Assembly: GCA_947652115.1 (NCBI GenBank)
Contig: OX393574.1
Location: 12,592,654-12,656,653, forward strand
DNA length: 64,000 nt
Source of the DNA: Blastomussa wellsi
Lineage: Eukaryota > Cnidaria > Anthozoa > Scleractinia > Plerogyridae
Direction of reading: 5' to 3'
Positions 62,099 to 64,000 of the stretch are shown here, piece after piece; position 1 is the first letter of the stretch, and every line of letters starts with the position of its first letter. The notes beneath the pieces were generated by a model, which was not told the DNA's origin, searched no databases, and was given only the letters and a program-made list of their open reading frames with translations. A program made the translations under genes and the position numbers.

Positions 62099-64000
62099 AT
62101 GATCGAGGCGGCAAGTGAATGGGAACGCGGATTTGATTTCATTTTGACTCCACACGTGGACAGACGATTGAGACGATTTGATTTACATCACAGAAGTTAC
62201 ACGGCGCGATTGGCACAGCACGGTGGTGCATTGGTCAACTTGGACAGAGCCGTGTTGCCGGGACAAATCGAGGAAGCCTTGCAACGCAGCATCAACGAAC
62301 AAATATTAGAAGACTCGGAAGTACGACCCGACGATCATTTGCTGATCAACATAAACTCGAACAGACTGAGAAACGCTTATCATTCAAGACGAGTGCGAGT
62401 GCGTGATTGGAGAAACAATGCATTGATCGCTCGCACCGTTTTGGAAGAATTAAGCAGACTGTTGAACTCCAACGAAAATTTCAGAATGGATGATACGTTT
62501 AACTTGAACATTTCTCACATAAAAGCCACCGGGACAGGAAGCGGACGACGAAAAAAACTGGGAACGGACCACATTGAGAAACTCTTAAACGACAAAAAGT
62601 CAGTGATCAAAATCAAAAACACGGACGAACTGTGTTGTGCCAGAGCTTTGGTCACCATCAAAGCTTACCGCGATCTAGGCAGTAGACACAGCACTTACAA
62701 GAGTTTACACATGGGCAAATCCATACAAGAACGACAAGCCAAAGAATTACACGCCTCGGCCAAAGTACCCGAAGGACCCTGCGGCTTGACTGAAATTCAA
62801 CAATTTCAGACTTACCTGAAAGAGTACCAGATCGTGGTGGTTTCCGTGGATCACGGTTACCAAATAATTTTCAAAGGGCCTGACCAACCCGAAGACAAAC
62901 TCCTTGTCTTGATCAAAGTGGGAGAACATTACCATGCGTGCAACTCGCTGAAAGGATTCTTTGGCAAAGCCCATTTCTGTCTAGCGTGCGAAAAATCCTT
63001 CGAGCGTGACACATGGAGTCATCACAGATGTAAAGGAAAACGATGTCATGCCTGTTATCAATTGAATTGCCCAGATTTCACCACAATAGTCGACAAAGGT
63101 ACCAAAGCCATGGTTCCTTGCAACGATTGTGACCGCTTGTTCTTCGGAGACGCGTGTTTTGCTCTGCATAAGAAACAACAAGAAGAAAGCGGGAAAAAAG
63201 TGGAAAAAAACACCAAGAACAGTGTTTGTCACAGGCATAAGAAATGTAAGAATTGTAGCAAGACACTGACCCGACACGAAATCGAAATGGGTAAACACGT
63301 GTGCGGTTACAGCCAATGCCCTTCCTGCAAACGATACTTGAACTTGTATCAACACACATGTTTCATTCAGAACCCAAACGAAGAAAAAAGAAAAAAGAGA
63401 AAGAGAAAAGCGGACGACACTCAGCCAGAAGAACCTCCCATTTTTGTGACTTGGGATGCCGAAGCCATGCAAGAAAGAGGAATTCACATACCCAATTTGA
63501 TTTGCGCCATGACCTCGAACAGTAACTTGCAACACAAGTTCGAGGGTTCGACATGTGTGACAGACTTTCTCGACTGGTTACGAGAAATAGCCATCGACAA
63601 TAAAGTCATTGCCATTGCTCACAATTTCAAAGGGTACGATTCCTACTTCATTTTGAACGAACTATACCGTCAAGGCATCTGTCCGACACAATTGGTAAAC
63701 GGAAGCAAGATTTTGTCGATGAAAGTTCACGACATTGAATTCAAGGACTCGATGTGTTTTCTTCAGATGCCGCTTTCTGCCTTCCCAAAATCATTCGGAC
63801 TGACGGAACAGAAAAAAGGGTTCTTCCCTCATTTCTTCAATATTCCAGACAACCAATCGTACGTGGGTCCCATTCCGGCACGCGATTATTACGACCCGGG
63901 AGGTATGAAACCAGAAAGAAAAGCAGAATTTGACGAATGGCACAAAAAAATGAAAGAGGAGAATTACCTGTTTGATTTCCAGGCGGAACTGTTGGCCTAT
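62099..64000 (+). CDS. Protein-primed family B DNA polymerase (PolB), 5' part
   Basis: Open from ATG at 62099 to the window edge (634 codons, incomplete). Residues about 175-285 look like the OTU-type Cys protease region of Polinton PolBs: DELCCARAL (Cys179 or 180) and HYHACNSLKGFFG (His277). A Cys/His-rich zinc region follows (about 290-420), then an NLS-like KRKKRKRK. The 3'-5' exonuclease domain has TWDAEAM (Asp453, Glu455) and AHNFKGYDSYF (Asn509, Asp514). Polymerase motifs must lie beyond 64000. It replicates the element by protein priming (family knowledge). An acceptor TGATTGCAG ends at 62083 in phase with the array-2 leader, so PolB may be translated from its own ATG or as a leader fusion. 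Confidence 0.92.
   Translation, partial: MIEAASEWERGFDFILTPHVDRRLRRFDLHHRSYTARLAQHGGALVNLDRAVLPGQIEEALQRSINEQILEDSEVRPDDHLLININSNRLRNAYHSRRVRVRDWRNNALIARTVLEELSRLLNSNENFRMDDTFNLNISHIKATGTGSGRRKKLGTDHIEKLLNDKKSVIKIKNTDELCCARALVTIKAYRDLGSRHSTYKSLHMGKSIQERQAKELHASAKVPEGPCGLTEIQQFQTYLKEYQIVVVSVDHGYQIIFKGPDQPEDKLLVLIKVGEHYHACNSLKGFFGKAHFCLACEKSFERDTWSHHRCKGKRCHACYQLNCPDFTTIVDKGTKAMVPCNDCDRLFFGDACFALHKKQQEESGKKVEKNTKNSVCHRHKKCKNCSKTLTRHEIEMGKHVCGYSQCPSCKRYLNLYQHTCFIQNPNEEKRKKRKRKADDTQPEEPPIFVTWDAEAMQERGIHIPNLICAMTSNSNLQHKFEGSTCVTDFLDWLREIAIDNKVIAIAHNFKGYDSYFILNELYRQGICPTQLVNGSKILSMKVHDIEFKDSMCFLQMPLSAFPKSFGLTEQKKGFFPHFFNIPDNQSYVGPIPARDYYDPGGMKPERKAEFDEWHKKMKEENYLFDFQAELLAY

Larger units (their letters stand above)
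42046..64000. mobile_element. Polinton/adintovirus-type virus-like element (right end outside window)
   Basis: A contiguous block encodes PolB, chromodomain integrase, major capsid, penton-like proteins, adenain-like protease and packaging ATPase. This gene set defines Polinton/Maverick elements and their viral form, adintoviruses. All core frames are open. The left boundary is uncertain: AGTAG at 42042-42046 is a candidate terminus because Polintons begin with AG, and the promoter-like CCAATCAG and CACGTG motifs begin at 42.27 kb. The right terminal inverted repeat and target duplication are beyond the window, so boundaries cannot be proven here. Inserted in host DNA: inference from the host genes to the left. 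Confidence 0.85.

Overview
The window reads as an AT-rich metazoan genome, most likely an anthozoan cnidarian (coral or anemone). The evidence is intron-bearing genes with GT-AG sites, many short inverted-repeat transposons, Penelope-type hammerhead-like motifs, a decayed Ty3/Gypsy copy and, on the right, a large Polinton/adintovirus-type virus-like element. The organism call is inference. The element's gene families are recognisable directly.

Left part, about 1-42,000 (host). Low-gene DNA with a 1.1 kb tandem duplication (1863-4122), a 3.5 kb satellite of about 37-bp units (9846-13330) and several MITE/foldback elements, some with clear terminal repeats and target-site duplications. Host genes I can support by exon-intron structure are: a small secreted Cys-rich protein at 6.2-6.95 kb (-); an unrecognised multi-exon gene at 15.8-27.5 kb (-); a complete four-exon cytosolic sulfotransferase at 32.8-37.9 kb (+); and a complete four-exon paralogue of the Cys-rich protein at 38.8-41.0 kb (-). 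A collinear decayed copy of the sulfotransferase tail plus Cys-rich gene lies at 27.9-29.4 kb.

Right part, about 42,050 to beyond 64,000 (virus-like element, right end outside the window). It encodes protein-primed family B DNA polymerase (PolB, cut by the window edge), retrovirus-type integrase with chromodomain, double-jelly-roll-type major capsid protein, two tandem penton-like paralogues, adenain-like protease, FtsK/HerA-type packaging ATPase, a PLA2-domain protein, several short basic proteins with QRGG-type sites and a 2-TM protein. It also has a GRF zinc-finger protein and a DEDD-exonuclease-like protein. All core ORFs are open, so the copy looks young. Transcription units are compact: TATA boxes at divergent promoters (43.6, 55.5 and 58.3 kb) and one internal TATA (49.47 kb), with stop codons touching or overlapping polyadenylation signals.

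The most unusual feature is two alternative-3'-exon arrays in the element. Array 2 (58,423-62,088) has a 31-codon leader exon ending at a phase-0 GTAAG donor. Eight downstream units each begin at a phase-0 acceptor and carry a variant of one domain (F-box-like W-x-x-LPxE helix, CxxC zinc knuckle, HxxC). Array 1 (43,740-45,290) has a RING-like constant region ending at a phase-1 donor, followed by four phase-matched alternative terminal exons plus a read-through end. In several cases the stop codon of one unit lies inside the acceptor of the next. Both arrays are driven by near-identical 60-bp promoter blocks 14.7 kb apart. This looks like a switchable set of variable proteins, possibly ubiquitin-ligase parts (inference), in a capsid-encoding element. 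A weaker third set may exist on the minus strand at 57.3-58.2 kb.
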